Source of the DNA: Fulvimarina pelagi HTCC2506 | GTDB lineage: Bacteria; Pseudomonadota; Alphaproteobacteria; Rhizobiales; Rhizobiaceae | Direction of reading: 5' to 3' | DNA length: 64,000 nucleotides | Assembly (NCBI RefSeq): GCF_000153705.1 | Contig: NZ_DS022272.1 | Location: 1,743,839-1,807,838, forward strand | Part shown: positions 1-9,750 of the stretch, one piece after another | Layout of the letters: every line of letters starts with the position of its first letter | How positions within the stretch are numbered: position 1 is the first letter of the stretch | Translations under genes and position numbers: made by a program | The notes under the pieces: generated by a model | Database searches by the model: none | What the model saw: only the letters and a program-made list of their open reading frames with translations | What the model was told of the DNA's origin: nothing

Positions 1-402
1 TCGGCCGCGCACGATCGTCCAGAAGTCCCCGTATTTCGGTTCAGACCGGAATATGATGTTGAGGTCGTCTTGAAGTTCGACGATCGCGCCGGTTGCCAGC
101 ACGAAGAACATCCCGATACCGAACAGCACCGAAAACCAACCTGTGCCGAATTGCGTTGCCGCGCTCAGCATGGAGTCGAGCGCGCCCGCCGCATCGGCCC
201 CGATCAGCGCGCCCGCTTCGTCGACGACCGCAAGCCGGGTCGCGTCCTGCCCGAAGAAGAGCCCGGCGATCGTCACACTCGCCAGAAGCACCGGTCCCAG
301 CGAGAACAGCGCATAAAAAGAGATCGCCGCACCAAGGCTCAAAGCCCGGTCGTTCCACCAGCCTAGAATTGCTGCCTTGAAGAGGCGGGCGATCTTGGGC
401 AT
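1..402 (-). CDS. YihY/BrkB family membrane protein (partial, N-terminal 134 residues)
   Basis: Reading the minus strand from the ATG at 402 gives an open frame to the window edge. It begins MPKIARLFKAAILGWWNDRA and continues with the small-residue membrane segment LSLGAAISFYALFSLGPVLL, which is typical of the start of YihY/BrkB (once called RNase BN) inner-membrane proteins. A second hydrophobic stretch (FSVLFGIGMFFVLATGAIVELQ broken after it by charged residues) follows near residue 100. The C-terminal part lies outside the window. The cellular role of this family is not firmly established. No strong ribosome binding site is visible, so the start rests on the family-like N-terminus. Confidence 0.8.
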   Translation of the reverse strand, partial: MPKIARLFKAAILGWWNDRALSLGAAISFYALFSLGPVLLASVTIAGLFFGQDATRLAVVDEAGALIGADAAGALDSMLSAATQFGTGWFSVLFGIGMFFVLATGAIVELQDDLNIIFRSEPKYGDFWTIVRGR

Positions 403-668
403 GCGGGATCCCTTGCTTCCTCTGCTATGCGTTCGTCCCTCTATGCCATGCATAGGGCATTCGCCTCGCCCGCCTCACCTACGCTGTCGGCACGCTTCGG
501 TCGTAGACCCTGCTTCCTCGTCGATCAGCGCAATGCGTTCATACCATCACCAAAGCTCATGGTATTTGCGATTGATCGCGGGAAGGCTTGGCATTACGTG
601 GATGGCCAACGCCCGGTCGCAAGTCCGGCAGTGTTCGAGACCCTTGAAGTTCCGGGAGACCCCTATCC

Positions 669-1676
669 ATGGCAGTCCGCGTCGCAATCAACGGCTTCGG
701 CCGCATCGGCCGTAACATCCTCCGATCGATCGTCGAGTCGGGCCGCACCGATATCGAGGTTGTCGGCATCAATGATCTCGGACCCGTCGAAACCAACGCG
801 CACCTCATCCGCTTCGACTCGGTGCACGGCCGCTTCCCGGGTGAGGTGAAGGTCGACGGCGAGACCATCGATGTCGGTCGTGGTCCCATTCGCGTCACTG
901 CCGAGCGCGATCCGAAGAACCTTCCCTGGGGCGATCTCGACGTCGACGTAGCGCTCGAATGCACCGGCCTCTTCACCGCTCGCGATAAGGCTGCCGCCCA
1001 TCTCGACGCCGGCGCAAAGAAGGTGCTCATCTCGGCACCCGGAACCGATGCAGATCTCACCGTCGTCTACGGCGTCAACCACGACAAGCTGACGGCCGAA
1101 CACAAGGTCGTCTCGAATGCATCCTGCACCACGAACTGCCTGTCGCCTGTCGCCAAGGTGCTTCACGAAGCCATCGGCATCGAGAAAGGCATGATGACGA
1201 CGATCCATTCCTATACGGGCGACCAGCCGACGCTCGACACGATGCACAAGGATCTCTACCGGGGTCGCGCCGCCGCTCTCTCGATGATTCCGACCTCTAC
1301 CGGCGCAGCCAAGGCCGTCGGCCTCGTCCTGCCGGAGCTCGACGGCAAGCTCGACGGCTTCGCCATGCGCGTACCGACACCGAACGTCTCGGTCGTCGAC
1401 CTTAAATTCGTTGCCAAGCGCTCTACCAGCGTCGATGAGATCAAGAACGCCATCAAGGCGGCGGCAGACGGTCCGCTCAAAGGCATCCTCGCCTACACCA
1501 ACGAGAAGAACGTCTCGATCGACTTCAATCACGACCCCCATTCCTCGATCTTCCATATGGACCAGACCAAGGTCATGGACGGCACGCTCGTCTCCGTCTT
1601 GTCTTGGTACGACAATGAATGGGGTTTCTCGAACCGCATGTCAGACATGGCGATTGCCCTGCACAACGCCGGCTGA
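669..1676 (+). CDS. gap: Glyceraldehyde-3-phosphate dehydrogenase, type I
   Basis: This cytosolic glycolytic/gluconeogenic enzyme converts glyceraldehyde 3-phosphate to 1,3-bisphosphoglycerate with NAD(P)+. The protein is 335 residues, the usual length. It begins with the Rossmann motif INGFGRIGR (residues 7-15), carries the catalytic signature ASCTTNC with nucleophile Cys153, and ends with the conserved [13 protein letters not shown] block. The Asp in INDLG (about residue 36), after the second beta strand, suggests an NAD preference. A GGGAG sequence sits about 11 bases before the ATG. A transporter gene lies between gap and pgk, although the two are directly adjacent in many relatives. A terminator-like hairpin follows the stop codon. 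Confidence 0.98.
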   Translation: MAVRVAINGFGRIGRNILRSIVESGRTDIEVVGINDLGPVETNAHLIRFDSVHGRFPGEVKVDGETIDVGRGPIRVTAERDPKNLPWGDLDVDVALECTGLFTARDKAAAHLDAGAKKVLISAPGTDADLTVVYGVNHDKLTAEHKVVSNASCTTNCLSPVAKVLHEAIGIEKGMMTTIHSYTGDQPTLDTMHKDLYRGRAAALSMIPTSTGAAKAVGLVLPELDGKLDGFAMRVPTPNVSVVDLKFVAKRSTSVDEIKNAIKAAADGPLKGILAYTNEKNVSIDFNHDPHSSIFHMDQTKVMDGTLVSVLSWYDNEWGFSNRMSDMAIALHNAG

Positions 1677-1705
1677 AAACGCGGGAACAGCACAGGTTTC
1701 ATCGG

Positions 1706-1732
1706 ACGGGTCGCTGCATGCGGCCCGTTTTC
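1706..1732 (+). terminator. Rho-independent terminator after gap
   Basis: The arms ACGGGTCGC (1706-1714) and GCGGCCCGT (1720-1728) pair along nine bases with one G-T wobble around a five-base loop, and a TTTT run follows at 1728-1731. It lies 30 bases after the gap stop codon and should separate gap from the downstream antiporter gene. Confidence 0.75.
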
Positions 1733-1884
1733 GATTCTACCGTCGCTTCGGACGGGTAGCCGGGCGCGCCACGCGGCGCATATCCCCCTTTCGCACGCTT
1801 CTCCATCCAAGCGCATGGTTCGGACGGTCGCGCGGCCTTTTCTTGTGAAGGCCATCGACCAAAGGGCCGCCCGGCAGGATTCCG

Positions 1885-3687
1885 ATGCTCGAAGACCTCT
1901 ACCTCGTCATCCTCGTCGGCACCGTCCTCGTCCTTCTGGCGGCCTTCTCCAGCCTGCTCGCTTCCCGCTTCGGCACGCCGCTGCTGCTGCTCTTCCTCTC
2001 CGTCGGGCTGATTGCCGGCACGGACGGTCTTGGCCTTGAATTCGACAATGCCGGTCTCGCCTATTTTATCGGAACGCTGGCGCTCGCAGTCATCCTCTTC
2101 GACTCCGGTTTCCAGACCCCGATTTCGACGTTCCGCCAGGCGGCCGCGCCCGCGCTGACACTCGCCACCATTGGCGTCCTCGGCACTTCGATCCTGTTCG
2201 GCATCGCCGCTGACTGGCTGCTCGGCATTGGGCTTTTCGAGGGCATGCTGCTCGGCGCAATCGTCGGCTCGACGGACGCTGCCGCCGTCTTCTTCCTTTT
2301 GAAGACCAGCGGCATCGTCCTTCGCGATCGCATCCGCTCTCTGCTTGAGATCGAATCCGGCACCAACGATCCGATGGCAATCTTCCTCACCATCGCTCTC
2401 GTCGAACTGTTGAGCACTGGCGGTGGTTTCGAACAGCTTGGCCTCAGCGTCCTTCTCGGCTTCGTCCAGCAGATGGGGCTCGGCCTCGTCGCCGGCCTTC
2501 TCGGGGGACGGGGAATCGCCTTTTTCATCGCGAAGCTCTCCGTCGACCGCGGCCTCCTGCCGATCCTGATCCTCGCACTTTCGATCGCAGTCTTCGCACT
2601 GACGGGCGCCCTCGGCGGTTCGGGCTTTCTTGCCGTCTACGTTGCCGGTCTCTACGCGGGCAATGCGGGGCTGAAGCGAGCTCCATCGATCCGGCGATTT
2701 CAGGAAGGCATGACCTGGCTCGCTCAGATCATCATGTTCCTCATCCTCGGCCTCCTCGCGACGCCACGAAATTTCGACGCGATCCTGATTCCGGGCATCA
2801 TACTAGCCCTCTTCCTTATCTTCATCGCACGCCCCGTCGCGGTCTCGATGTGCCTCTGGCCGTTCGGCTTCCGGCGAAGGGAGACCCTGTTCGTATCCTG
2901 GGTGGGCCTGCGCGGAGCGGTATCAATTCTCCTCGCCATTCTGCCGATCCTTGGCGAGATCGAAGGTTCCTACGCATTCTTCAACATCGCTTTCGTCATC
3001 GTCCTCACCTCTCTGCTTCTGCAGGGCTGGACGCTGGCGAGCGTCGCGCGCTGGTTGCGGCTTACCGTGCCCCCACGCATCGGCCCGGTCGAGAAATTCG
3101 AACTCGAACTTCCGGGCGCGGCCGATCATGAACTCCTGTCCTACCGCGTCGTCGAGGGAAGTCCGGTCGCCACAGGTTCACGCGTTCCGCGCTGGGCGAG
3201 GCCTTCGCTCGTCATCCGCAATGGCCGTTCGATGCGCTACCAGTATGCCGGACGCCTCCAGCCTGGCGACCACGTCTATCTCTTCATATCGCCGCGCTTT
3301 CCACCGCTCCTCGACCGGCTCTTCGCCAGCCGCACCCCCGTCGCGGAGGACGACGAGGAATTCTTCGGAGAATTCACCGTCAATCCGGACTCCCAGGCCT
3401 CTTCTCTGGCAGAGGCCTATGGCTTCGAACTCGACGATACGGAAAACGAGATGACTATCGCCGAGGTCATGTCGCGACGGCTCGGAGGCTACCCCTCCTA
3501 TGGCGATCGCGCTCCGATCGGGCCGGTCGAACTCATCGTGCGCGAGACCGACGCCGACGGCGTGATCGTCAGCGCCGGCCTCTCGCTCTCGCCCCCGGAC
3601 GACACCCTGCTCACCTTCCTCAGAACGACCGGAAGCGGCCGTTCGGCGCTTGGCCGGCTGTTCAAAGGCACGAGGTCGAAGGATTAG
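1885..3687 (+). CDS. Potassium/proton antiporter, CPA1 family (NhaP2/CvrA type)
   Basis: This is an inner-membrane cation/proton exchanger of 600 residues. The first ~390 residues are a series of about 12 hydrophobic segments holding the family signatures GSTDAAAVF and ESGTNDPMA, the latter with the Asp expected in the ion-binding site. A hydrophilic C-terminus follows, with a TrkA-C-like part around residues 400-480 and a further CorC/HlyC-like domain to the end. This layout matches the K+/H+ antiporter NhaP2 (CvrA). The ATG at 1885 follows a weak AGGATT sequence. It stands alone between gap and pgk with its own spacing on both sides, so it is probably transcribed separately. The exact ion preference (K+ or Na+) is inferred from domain architecture. 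Confidence 0.9.
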   Translation: MLEDLYLVILVGTVLVLLAAFSSLLASRFGTPLLLLFLSVGLIAGTDGLGLEFDNAGLAYFIGTLALAVILFDSGFQTPISTFRQAAAPALTLATIGVLGTSILFGIAADWLLGIGLFEGMLLGAIVGSTDAAAVFFLLKTSGIVLRDRIRSLLEIESGTNDPMAIFLTIALVELLSTGGGFEQLGLSVLLGFVQQMGLGLVAGLLGGRGIAFFIAKLSVDRGLLPILILALSIAVFALTGALGGSGFLAVYVAGLYAGNAGLKRAPSIRRFQEGMTWLAQIIMFLILGLLATPRNFDAILIPGIILALFLIFIARPVAVSMCLWPFGFRRRETLFVSWVGLRGAVSILLAILPILGEIEGSYAFFNIAFVIVLTSLLLQGWTLASVARWLRLTVPPRIGPVEKFELELPGAADHELLSYRVVEGSPVATGSRVPRWARPSLVIRNGRSMRYQYAGRLQPGDHVYLFISPRFPPLLDRLFASRTPVAEDDEEFFGEFTVNPDSQASSLAEAYGFELDDTENEMTIAEVMSRRLGGYPSYGDRAPIGPVELIVRETDADGVIVSAGLSLSPPDDTLLTFLRTTGSGRSALGRLFKGTRSKD

Positions 3688-3846
3688 GCGAGCCGGACGA
3701 ATGCTCGAACCTCGGCATTCGGCATGTCTCGAAGCAATTTCTTCGCTTGCCGCGAGCATGGCTGAAACCGTACAAAGACGCCGCATGCCGGAGCGGACCT
3801 TCTGGCGAAAGTCTGGGTAAACGAAAGAGTTGGACTCGATCTCAAT

Positions 3847-5043
3847 ATGACCTTCCAGTTCAGAACGATCGACGATGCGGACGTCACAGGAAAACGAGTC
3901 CTCGTTCGCGTCGATTTCAATCTGCCGATGAAAGACGGAAAGGTCACCGACGCCACACGCATCGATCGCGCGCTGCCGACCATCGCCGAACTCGCTGACA
4001 AAGGTGCCCGGGTCATCCTGCTCGCCCATTTCGGCCGCCCGAAAGGTAAGCCGAACCCGGAAATGTCACTGAAGCCCATCGCCCCTGTCCTGTCCGACCG
4101 TCTCGGCAAACCTGTCGGCTTCGCCGACGACTGCATAGGCCCGGTCGCCGCCGGCATCATTGAAATGCTGAAGGACGGCGACGTCGTTCTCCTCGAGAAC
4201 ACTCGCTTCCACGCCGGCGAGGAAGCGAACGAAGCGGAATTCGCCGAAAGTCTCGCTTCTCTCGGCGATATCTACGTCAACGATGCGTTCTCGGCGGCCC
4301 ATCGCGCCCATGGCTCGACGGAAGGGATCGCGCACCATCTCCCCTCCTATGCCGGCCGGACCATGCAGGCCGAGATCGAGGCGCTGCAGGCCGGCCTCGA
4401 AGCCCCCGAGAAGCCCGTCGTTGCTATCGTCGGAGGCTCGAAGGTCTCGACCAAGATCGACGTTCTCACCAATCTCCTCGACCGGGTCGATTACCTCGTC
4501 ATCGGCGGTGGCATGGCCAATACTTTCCTCGCCGCGAAGGGTGTCGACATCGGCAAATCGCTTTGTGAACACGACCTCGCTGACACGGCCCGCTCCGTCA
4601 TGAGCCGCGCCGAGGAGAAAGGATGCGAGATCCTTCTGCCGACCGACGCCGTCGTCGCCCGCCATCTGCGTTCCGGCGCCCCGACCGAAACCGTCCCGGT
4701 CGAAGAGACACCCGAGGACATGATGATCCTCGACGCGGGCCCTCTCTCACTGAAGGCCGTCGTCGCCCGGCTCGACCTGGCGAAGACCCTTGTTTGGAAT
4801 GGCCCGCTTGGCGCTTTCGAGGTCGAACCCTTCGACGAAGCGACCGTCGGCGCGGCGCGACATGCGGCGGAGTTGACCCGCGCCGGAAAGCTGGTTTCCA
4901 TCGCGGGCGGCGGAGATACGGTCGCAGCTCTCAACCAGGCCGGGGTGAGCGACGATTTCAGCTACATATCGACGGCGGGCGGAGCCTTCCTCGAATGGAT
5001 GGAAGGTAAGGCCTTGCCTGGAGTGGAGGTCCTGAAGGAATGA
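3847..5043 (+). CDS. pgk: Phosphoglycerate kinase
   Basis: This glycolytic enzyme transfers the acyl phosphate of 1,3-bisphosphoglycerate to ADP in the cytosol. It has 398 residues, the normal bacterial length. The substrate-binding block [19 protein letters not shown] is near residue 20, HFGRPKGK near residue 60, the hinge [12 protein letters not shown] near residue 195, and the nucleotide-binding loop [13 protein letters not shown] near residue 355. The stop codon overlaps the start of the following SGNH hydrolase gene by four bases (ATGA), so the two are translationally coupled. Confidence 0.98.
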   Translation: MTFQFRTIDDADVTGKRVLVRVDFNLPMKDGKVTDATRIDRALPTIAELADKGARVILLAHFGRPKGKPNPEMSLKPIAPVLSDRLGKPVGFADDCIGPVAAGIIEMLKDGDVVLLENTRFHAGEEANEAEFAESLASLGDIYVNDAFSAAHRAHGSTEGIAHHLPSYAGRTMQAEIEALQAGLEAPEKPVVAIVGGSKVSTKIDVLTNLLDRVDYLVIGGGMANTFLAAKGVDIGKSLCEHDLADTARSVMSRAEEKGCEILLPTDAVVARHLRSGAPTETVPVEETPEDMMILDAGPLSLKAVVARLDLAKTLVWNGPLGAFEVEPFDEATVGAARHAAELTRAGKLVSIAGGGDTVAALNQAGVSDDFSYISTAGGAFLEWMEGKALPGVEVLKE

Positions 5044-5831
5044 GCCAACTGAGCTTCGAGGAGGTCGTCCCTCCGTTCGACGGGTTCGCCGCAGGCGGCA
5101 TCGCGGCCTCCGGCAAGACCGCGCTCATTTCCTGGCTGATGCTACCGGTCTATGTCTGGCAGGGGATACGGGCTCGCAGGCGCATTGTCCGGATGGGCCC
5201 ACCGCTCGGCCAGCTTACCGGCTTCGTCGGCACCTCCTCGATCAAGGACGCCGCCGTTCGCCTTCTCGTGATCGGCGATTCCAGCGCGGCCGGCGTCGGC
5301 GTCGATCGCATCGAAGATTCCCTTGGGCCGAAGCTCGCCGAACGCATCTTCGCCATCACCGGCCGCTCCGTCTTCTGGCGCACGGCCGGGGCGAATTCCG
5401 CCGTCTCCACCGATGTCCGCGACCACGTGGTTCCCAATCTTGCCCGTGAGGCCTTCACCCACATCGTCCTGATGATCGGCACCAACGACGCCAAGAATTT
5501 TCATGGCGCGAAACGCTTCAAGAAAGGCTTCGGAACGCTTCTCTACGCATTGCGCGCGAAATGGCCCGAAGCACGGCTCGTCTGGTCGCCGCCGGTCGAC
5601 ATGAAGCGTGTTCCCGCCCTGCCCCGCGCGCTCGCGCACGTCCTCGAACTGAGAGCCCGGATCATCCGGCGCATGGGAACCGCGCTGTGCTTCGAGCGCG
5701 GCGCCGTCGTTGCGACCACCCTGCCGCGCGTCGAACCGCTGGGCTTCTCGCGCGACGGCTTCCACGCATCGGCCGATGGCTACGTCTACTACGCCAACCA
5801 TCTTCTCGACTACGTGATCGAGCGCCGCTGA
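5040..5831 (+). CDS. SGNH/GDSL-type hydrolase
   Basis: The 263-residue protein is a probable esterase or deacylase with the SGNH fold. Block I is [11 protein letters not shown] (nucleophile Ser at about residue 79), block III is [10 protein letters not shown] with the oxyanion Asn, and block V is [10 protein letters not shown] with the catalytic Asp and His. A hydrophobic stretch at residues 25-40 ([17 protein letters not shown]) may anchor it to the membrane. It starts inside the last codons of pgk, so it is co-expressed with a glycolytic gene. A housekeeping role for this coupling is not known to me. The substrate cannot be told from the sequence. Confidence 0.85.
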   Translation: MSQLSFEEVVPPFDGFAAGGIAASGKTALISWLMLPVYVWQGIRARRRIVRMGPPLGQLTGFVGTSSIKDAAVRLLVIGDSSAAGVGVDRIEDSLGPKLAERIFAITGRSVFWRTAGANSAVSTDVRDHVVPNLAREAFTHIVLMIGTNDAKNFHGAKRFKKGFGTLLYALRAKWPEARLVWSPPVDMKRVPALPRALAHVLELRARIIRRMGTALCFERGAVVATTLPRVEPLGFSRDGFHASADGYVYYANHLLDYVIERR

Positions 5832-6119
5832 GCCTCGCCGGCTCGCTCGATCTTTAGCTCTGTCTCGCCCTGCCGAAACCGTTGTGAAACTTGCGTTCGC
5901 GCCGCTCCGCGATCCGCCGCCGCCAGTATCGCCCTCTTCTGAACGAATTCGTTGCGTAAGCATCACACGATGGGGGATGAATCAGCGCAAGCCGTCGTAA
6001 ACGGTCGCGATGATTCCACTCTCCGCGTCATCGCTTCTCCAACCATGCGCAAGACCCGTCTTCGCGTAGCTCTCTAGGGGAAGCGGATTGCCGGATTGTT
6101 CGCACGGAGGATCTCGACC

Positions 6120-6965
6120 GTGATTCGATGGAATGGAGCCGAGCGCTTCCTCGCCTTCAAACGCCTTGTTGGCGAACATCAGACCCCCAGCGAAATCGCA
6201 GTTCGCTTTCTCGGCACCACGACTTTCCGCTTCATGCTTCTTGCGGTTGCCATATCCGGGGTCGCCTTCGCAGTGCGCAGCAGCGATGCGTTCCAGACCG
6301 TCCAGTTCGCCGCGATCAACGCCGAAACGAAACGCCAAGTCGCCGGTGCGGCGCAACTCGTCAATGCAGACCGCTCTGCCGCCACACAAATCGCCGCCGC
6401 CGAGCCGCGGCTCCTCAAGACCGTCGCCCTGGAACGGGTCGCCCCTGAACCCAAAGTAGCGGAACCGGTGAAGCCAGCCGAGCCGGAAAAGGTGGAAGAG
6501 ACCGGCATCGTGTCCGCTTCACCTGATACCCTCTGCGAGACCCTTGGTAACGGTGCGGGCGGAGGCAAGGCCGCTGTCTGGGAAGAAAGCCCACTCTTTG
6601 CCGGCGAAAACGAATGCTATGCCAGCCAGAACGGCGAGGGCTTCTCGATCGCGCAGATCGCTCGCGGACCGGCAGGCGCTGCAGTCGACACCATTCGTAT
6701 CAAGCTCGACCTCGAAGACGAGAAGGCCGCCGACGATGCGAGCGAGGTCCTGACAAAGGAACTTGACGAAGCGCTCTCGGTCGGCAAGGTCACCGCGCCC
6801 TCCGGTTTCGTTGAAAGCGTCGCAAGACTTGAGGACGCCAAGGCGACTGCAGGAGCGCTCGCTTTCAACTTCGAACGCGAAGTCGGCGCCGCGAACCGGT
6901 TCAATCTGGTCATCCAGAAGACGTCCGATGACAAGAACCGGCGTCTCGTCCAGCAGCGTCCTTGA
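6120..6965 (+). CDS. Hypothetical protein with one N-terminal membrane segment
   Basis: The GTG at 6120 is preferred because GGAGG at 6106-6110 lies nine bases upstream. The in-frame TTG at 6096 has no such site. The 281-residue product has a hydrophobic segment at about residues 38-54 (FRFMLLAVAISGVAFAV), then a Pro/Glu/Lys/Val-rich linker (EPKVAEPVKPAEPEKVEE) and a C-terminal domain of about 150 residues with a possible pair of cysteines. The topology suggests a periplasmic domain on an inner-membrane anchor. I do not recognise a family. It stands alone, with no operon partner. Confidence 0.6.
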   Translation: MIRWNGAERFLAFKRLVGEHQTPSEIAVRFLGTTTFRFMLLAVAISGVAFAVRSSDAFQTVQFAAINAETKRQVAGAAQLVNADRSAATQIAAAEPRLLKTVALERVAPEPKVAEPVKPAEPEKVEETGIVSASPDTLCETLGNGAGGGKAAVWEESPLFAGENECYASQNGEGFSIAQIARGPAGAAVDTIRIKLDLEDEKAADDASEVLTKELDEALSVGKVTAPSGFVESVARLEDAKATAGALAFNFEREVGAANRFNLVIQKTSDDKNRRLVQQRP

Positions 6966-7021
6966 CGAAACGGCATCGGGTTCTCTCGGCGAATTTGATC
7001 ACGATTCGAGAACCTTGTCGC

Positions 7022-7040
7022 TTTACCGCAGCGCGGTAAA
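7022..7040. repeat. Short perfect inverted repeat
   Basis: TTTACCGC (7022-7029) and GCGGTAAA (7033-7040) form a perfect 8-base-pair inverted repeat with a three-base loop in the 230-base gap between two hypothetical genes. There is no T-run after it, so it may be either a weak terminator for the upstream gene or a protein-binding site for the downstream one. Confidence 0.45.
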
Positions 7041-7195
7041 TGGCTTCAGACCTTGGATCTGTGGCGTTTTGCCTCCCCTGTAGAAGTCAAAATGGATTGA
7101 TTTCGCTCTTGCGAAACAATGCTGCCATTCCCTCGTTGCGTTCTTCCAAGCGTGTCCATCGACGGACCGCTACTAATCTCGGAAAACATTAGGTA

Positions 7196-7462
7196 ATGGT
7201 GAAAAAACTGAACGAAACCGACGCCAAGCAGGGCCGCACGGGTCGACCGATCCTCATCGTCCTCATCGCCGGCGTCGCCCTGATCGTCCTCGGATACATG
7301 ATCGTCGGCAGCATTGGCGTTGCCACGTCGCCCGACGGTTCTCTCGAACAGACCGACACGATCGAAGCACCGGCATCCGATACGGGTGCCAGCGGCAGCG
7401 AGGTCGTAACGCCGGAAGAGTCCGATCCGCAGCAGAACGAAGGCGTTACCGTTCCTGAATAG
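7196..7462 (+). CDS. Small single-pass membrane protein, hypothetical
   Basis: The 88-residue product has a lysine-rich N-terminus, one strong membrane segment at about residues 18-42 (PILIVLIAGVALIVLGYMIV) and an acidic, Ser/Thr/Glu/Pro-rich tail with no cysteines. Composition and codon use look like those of neighbouring real genes. The start could be the ATG at 7196 or the GTG directly after it; a TAGG just upstream is the only ribosome-binding-like sequence. I do not recognise the family. It is convergent with the exonuclease gene, and a hairpin lies between the two stop codons. Confidence 0.55.
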   Translation: MVKKLNETDAKQGRTGRPILIVLIAGVALIVLGYMIVGSIGVATSPDGSLEQTDTIEAPASDTGASGSEVVTPEESDPQQNEGVTVPE

Positions 7463-7475
7463 GCAGAAGACCGCT

Positions 7476-7502
7476 CGAGGCGGAGAGGGTCACTCCGCCT
7501 CG
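7476..7502. terminator. Hairpin between convergent genes
   Basis: CGAGGCGGAG (7476-7485) and CTCCGCCTCG (7493-7502) are perfect 10-base complementary arms around a seven-base loop. The loop and right arm contain the end of the exonuclease gene, including its stop codon at 7490-7492. Neither side has a good T-run, so its function as a two-way terminator is inferred from position. Confidence 0.5.
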
Positions 7503-8500
7503 TCCTCGTAGCCGACCAGATGAAGCGGGCGCGCCGCAACGCCCTGGAGTTCGCACCAGCGCACCAGGGCTTCTTCTCGCCCGTGCGTGACCCACACTTC
7601 TTCCGCCTCCACATCTTTGATTGTCTGTGTCAGCTCGTCCCAGTCGGAATGATCCGACAGGATGAGCGGCAGTTCGACGCCGCGCTGTCGCGCCCGCTGA
7701 CGCACCCGCATCCAGCCTGAGGCGAAGCTTGCCACCGGATCTGGAAACCGCCGGGCCCATTTGTCGGCGAAGGCCGAGGGCGTGCCAACGATCAACGCGC
7801 CGGCGAAATCGCCCTTCTTGCCGGTCTCGATCGTCGCCGGGCGCAACTCGCCGAGTTCGATACCCTCATGCTGGTAGAAGTCGCAGAGCTTCTTCAGCGC
7901 CCCGTGAATGTAGATCGGCTTGTCGTAGCCCGCTTCTCGCACATGCCGGATCACCCGCTGGGCCTTGCCGAGCGCATACGCCCCGACGATATGTGCCCGT
8001 TCCGGAAACCGTCGCATTGAGACGAGCAGCTTCTCCACCTCCGCCGCCGTATCAGGATGTCGAAATACCGGAAGCGCGAACGTCGCCTCGGTAATGAAGA
8101 CATCGCACTTGACCGGCTCGAAGGCTGCGCAGGTCGGATCGCGCCGCCGTTTGTAGTCGCCGGATGCGACGATCCGCATTCCCTTCCATTCCACCGCGAT
8201 TTGCGCCGAGCCGTACACATGGCCGGCCGGGTGGAAGCTCACCGTCACATCGCCGATCGTCGTCGTCTTGCCAAGTTCTGCGACCTGCCGCGTCTCGCAG
8301 AAATCCTCGCCGTAGCGGATCGCCATGATGTCAAGCGTCTCCCGCGTCGCCATCACGGCGCGGTTGCCGGGCCGCGCGTGGTCGGCATGGCCGTGGGTCA
8401 CAAGAGCGCGGTCCACCTTGCCCACGGGATCGATGTAGAAATCGCCCGGCGGGCAGTATAGTCCTTTGCGCGTCGGGTGGAGGAGATCGTCGGCTTTCAT
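7490..8500 (-). CDS. Ligase-associated DNA damage response exonuclease
   Basis: This metallo-beta-lactamase/beta-CASP-like nuclease belongs to the family that usually travels with an ATP-dependent DNA ligase and a DEXH helicase in proteobacteria. The metal-binding motif THGHADHARPG is near residue 35, HPAGHVYGSAQ and SGDYK follow, and LSDHSDWDEL and VTHGRE lie near the C-terminus. The N-terminus MKADDLLHPTRKGLYCPPGD matches the family start, so I place the start at 8500 (336 residues) rather than at 8572. The partner ligase is not next to it. The matching helicase is about 4 kb away on the other strand. Confidence 0.88.
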   Translation of the reverse strand: MKADDLLHPTRKGLYCPPGDFYIDPVGKVDRALVTHGHADHARPGNRAVMATRETLDIMAIRYGEDFCETRQVAELGKTTTIGDVTVSFHPAGHVYGSAQIAVEWKGMRIVASGDYKRRRDPTCAAFEPVKCDVFITEATFALPVFRHPDTAAEVEKLLVSMRRFPERAHIVGAYALGKAQRVIRHVREAGYDKPIYIHGALKKLCDFYQHEGIELGELRPATIETGKKGDFAGALIVGTPSAFADKWARRFPDPVASFASGWMRVRQRARQRGVELPLILSDHSDWDELTQTIKDVEAEEVWVTHGREEALVRWCELQGVAARPLHLVGYEDEAE

Positions 8501-8611
8501 TCGTTCAAAGATAGGCGCGATCGCCGCCCACGATAGAGGTGCTTCGCCGCTGGCAATCCGTTTCCGCCGCACTTAGTCTCGCTTATCGCAGTGCAGCACG
8601 AGTCCGCCTTG

Positions 8612-9319
8612 ATGACCGACGAAAACGGCTCCCGGACGCCCCACCATCCCGATCCGAAGACGGCCGAGGGAATGTCCGAAGCGCTCCATCCCATCCGCTG
8701 GCGGTTCGGCGACTGGCACGCGACGCCGACACATCACACACCGCTGGAGGACGCACAGGCGATCGTCACCGGCGTCGTCCTCGCAACTCTTGGCATCGCG
8801 ATCCTCGCCCATCTCGGCCTGTTGACGAGCGGTGTCGCAGGCCTTGCCCTTATTGCCTCCTATGCGACCGGCCTCAATGTCGGTCTCGCCTTCTTCCTCA
8901 TCAATCTGCCGTTCTACGTCCTCGCCGCCATGCGTATGGGCAAAGCCTTCACGATCAAGACCTTCACCGCCATCGCGCTCCTCTCTGCCGCAACGGCCAT
9001 CCAGCCTGATTATTTCACCTTCGGCGAGGTCCACCGGGCCGTCGGCGCTGTCACCGCCGGCCTTCTCATCGGCTTCGCGTTGCTCGCCCTCTTCCGCCAT
9101 CGCGCAAGTCTTGGCGGTGCAGGCATCCTTGCGATTTATCTTCAGGACAAGCTCGGCTGGCGCGCCGGCCTCACCCAGCTTGCCATCGACCTCGTCATCC
9201 TCGGCCTCGCCTTCGCGGTCGTCGACTGGGTCTCTGTCCTCTACTCCATCCTTGGCGCCGTCTGCCTCAACGGCTTCCTTGCCATCAATCACCGGACTGA
9301 CAGGTACCTCGCGAAGTGA
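8612..9319 (+). CDS. YitT family membrane protein (DUF161)
   Basis: The 235-residue product has about six hydrophobic segments. These include VTGVVLATLGIAILAHLGLLTSG and a GGAGILAIYL loop of the sort found in YitT proteins, which have no established biochemical function. The first ~45 residues are hydrophilic and histidine-rich. The ATG at 8612 is chosen; an in-frame GTG at 8591 would add seven residues, and neither has a clear ribosome binding site. The gene is divergent from the exonuclease, with about 110 bases between the chosen starts, so the two may share a promoter region. Confidence 0.8.
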   Translation: MTDENGSRTPHHPDPKTAEGMSEALHPIRWRFGDWHATPTHHTPLEDAQAIVTGVVLATLGIAILAHLGLLTSGVAGLALIASYATGLNVGLAFFLINLPFYVLAAMRMGKAFTIKTFTAIALLSAATAIQPDYFTFGEVHRAVGAVTAGLLIGFALLALFRHRASLGGAGILAIYLQDKLGWRAGLTQLAIDLVILGLAFAVVDWVSVLYSILGAVCLNGFLAINHRTDRYLAK

Positions 9320-9404
9320 GGCGCCCTGTCGCAGGACGCTTGCCTGGACGGCACGAAATCGCTGCTCCCGTGTTGGCCGAAGGACCACCATCAAGGAGAC
9401 GAGC

Positions 9405-9635
9405 ATGGCAAACGAGAATGCGGTGATGGCGCGCCAGCGCGAGATAGCGAGCGAGCATATCCTCTTCAAACTTATCGAGTACGTGGAGAATCAACATCCG
9501 GGCCTTCTGTCCTTCATCGAGGACAGCCTCGACTATCTCGGCGATCCCGCCAATGACGATACCAAGGACGACGAGGCTGTCCGCCATATCGCCCGCAAGA
9601 TGATCGCAGGCGCACGTCGGGAAGGTATGAACTGA
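9405..9635 (+). CDS. Small conserved-looking hypothetical protein
   Basis: This 76-residue gene has AAGGAG at about 9393-9398, six bases before the ATG, and ends just ahead of a strong terminator. The product is soluble and predicted mostly helical (QREIASEHILFKLIEYVENQHP, then an acidic DDTKDDE patch and a basic C-terminus). I do not recognise a domain. It may be co-transcribed with the upstream YitT gene, 85 bases away. Its translation signals and terminator support it as real. Confidence 0.7.
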   Translation: MANENAVMARQREIASEHILFKLIEYVENQHPGLLSFIEDSLDYLGDPANDDTKDDEAVRHIARKMIAGARREGMN

Positions 9636-9660
9636 GAACCGCCTGCAAAGCCGAACGAGA

Positions 9661-9688
9661 AACGCCGCCCGGTCGGGCGGCGTTCTTT
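9661..9688 (+). terminator. Rho-independent terminator
   Basis: AACGCCGCCCG (9661-9671) and CGGGCGGCGTT (9674-9684) form a perfect GC-rich stem directly followed by CTTT. It lies 25 bases after the 76-residue gene and faces the convergent dehydrogenase gene. Confidence 0.85.
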
Positions 9689-9750
9689 AAGAGTTGCCTG
9701 GCATGGCCGCGGCGCTCTTAACCGAAGATCTAGCAGACCTGGCTGCATGC

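Noticed and set aside
663-1556. A 297-codon minus-strand frame opposite gap
   Set aside because: It is the antisense shadow of gap, whose catalytic motifs are intact on the plus strand.
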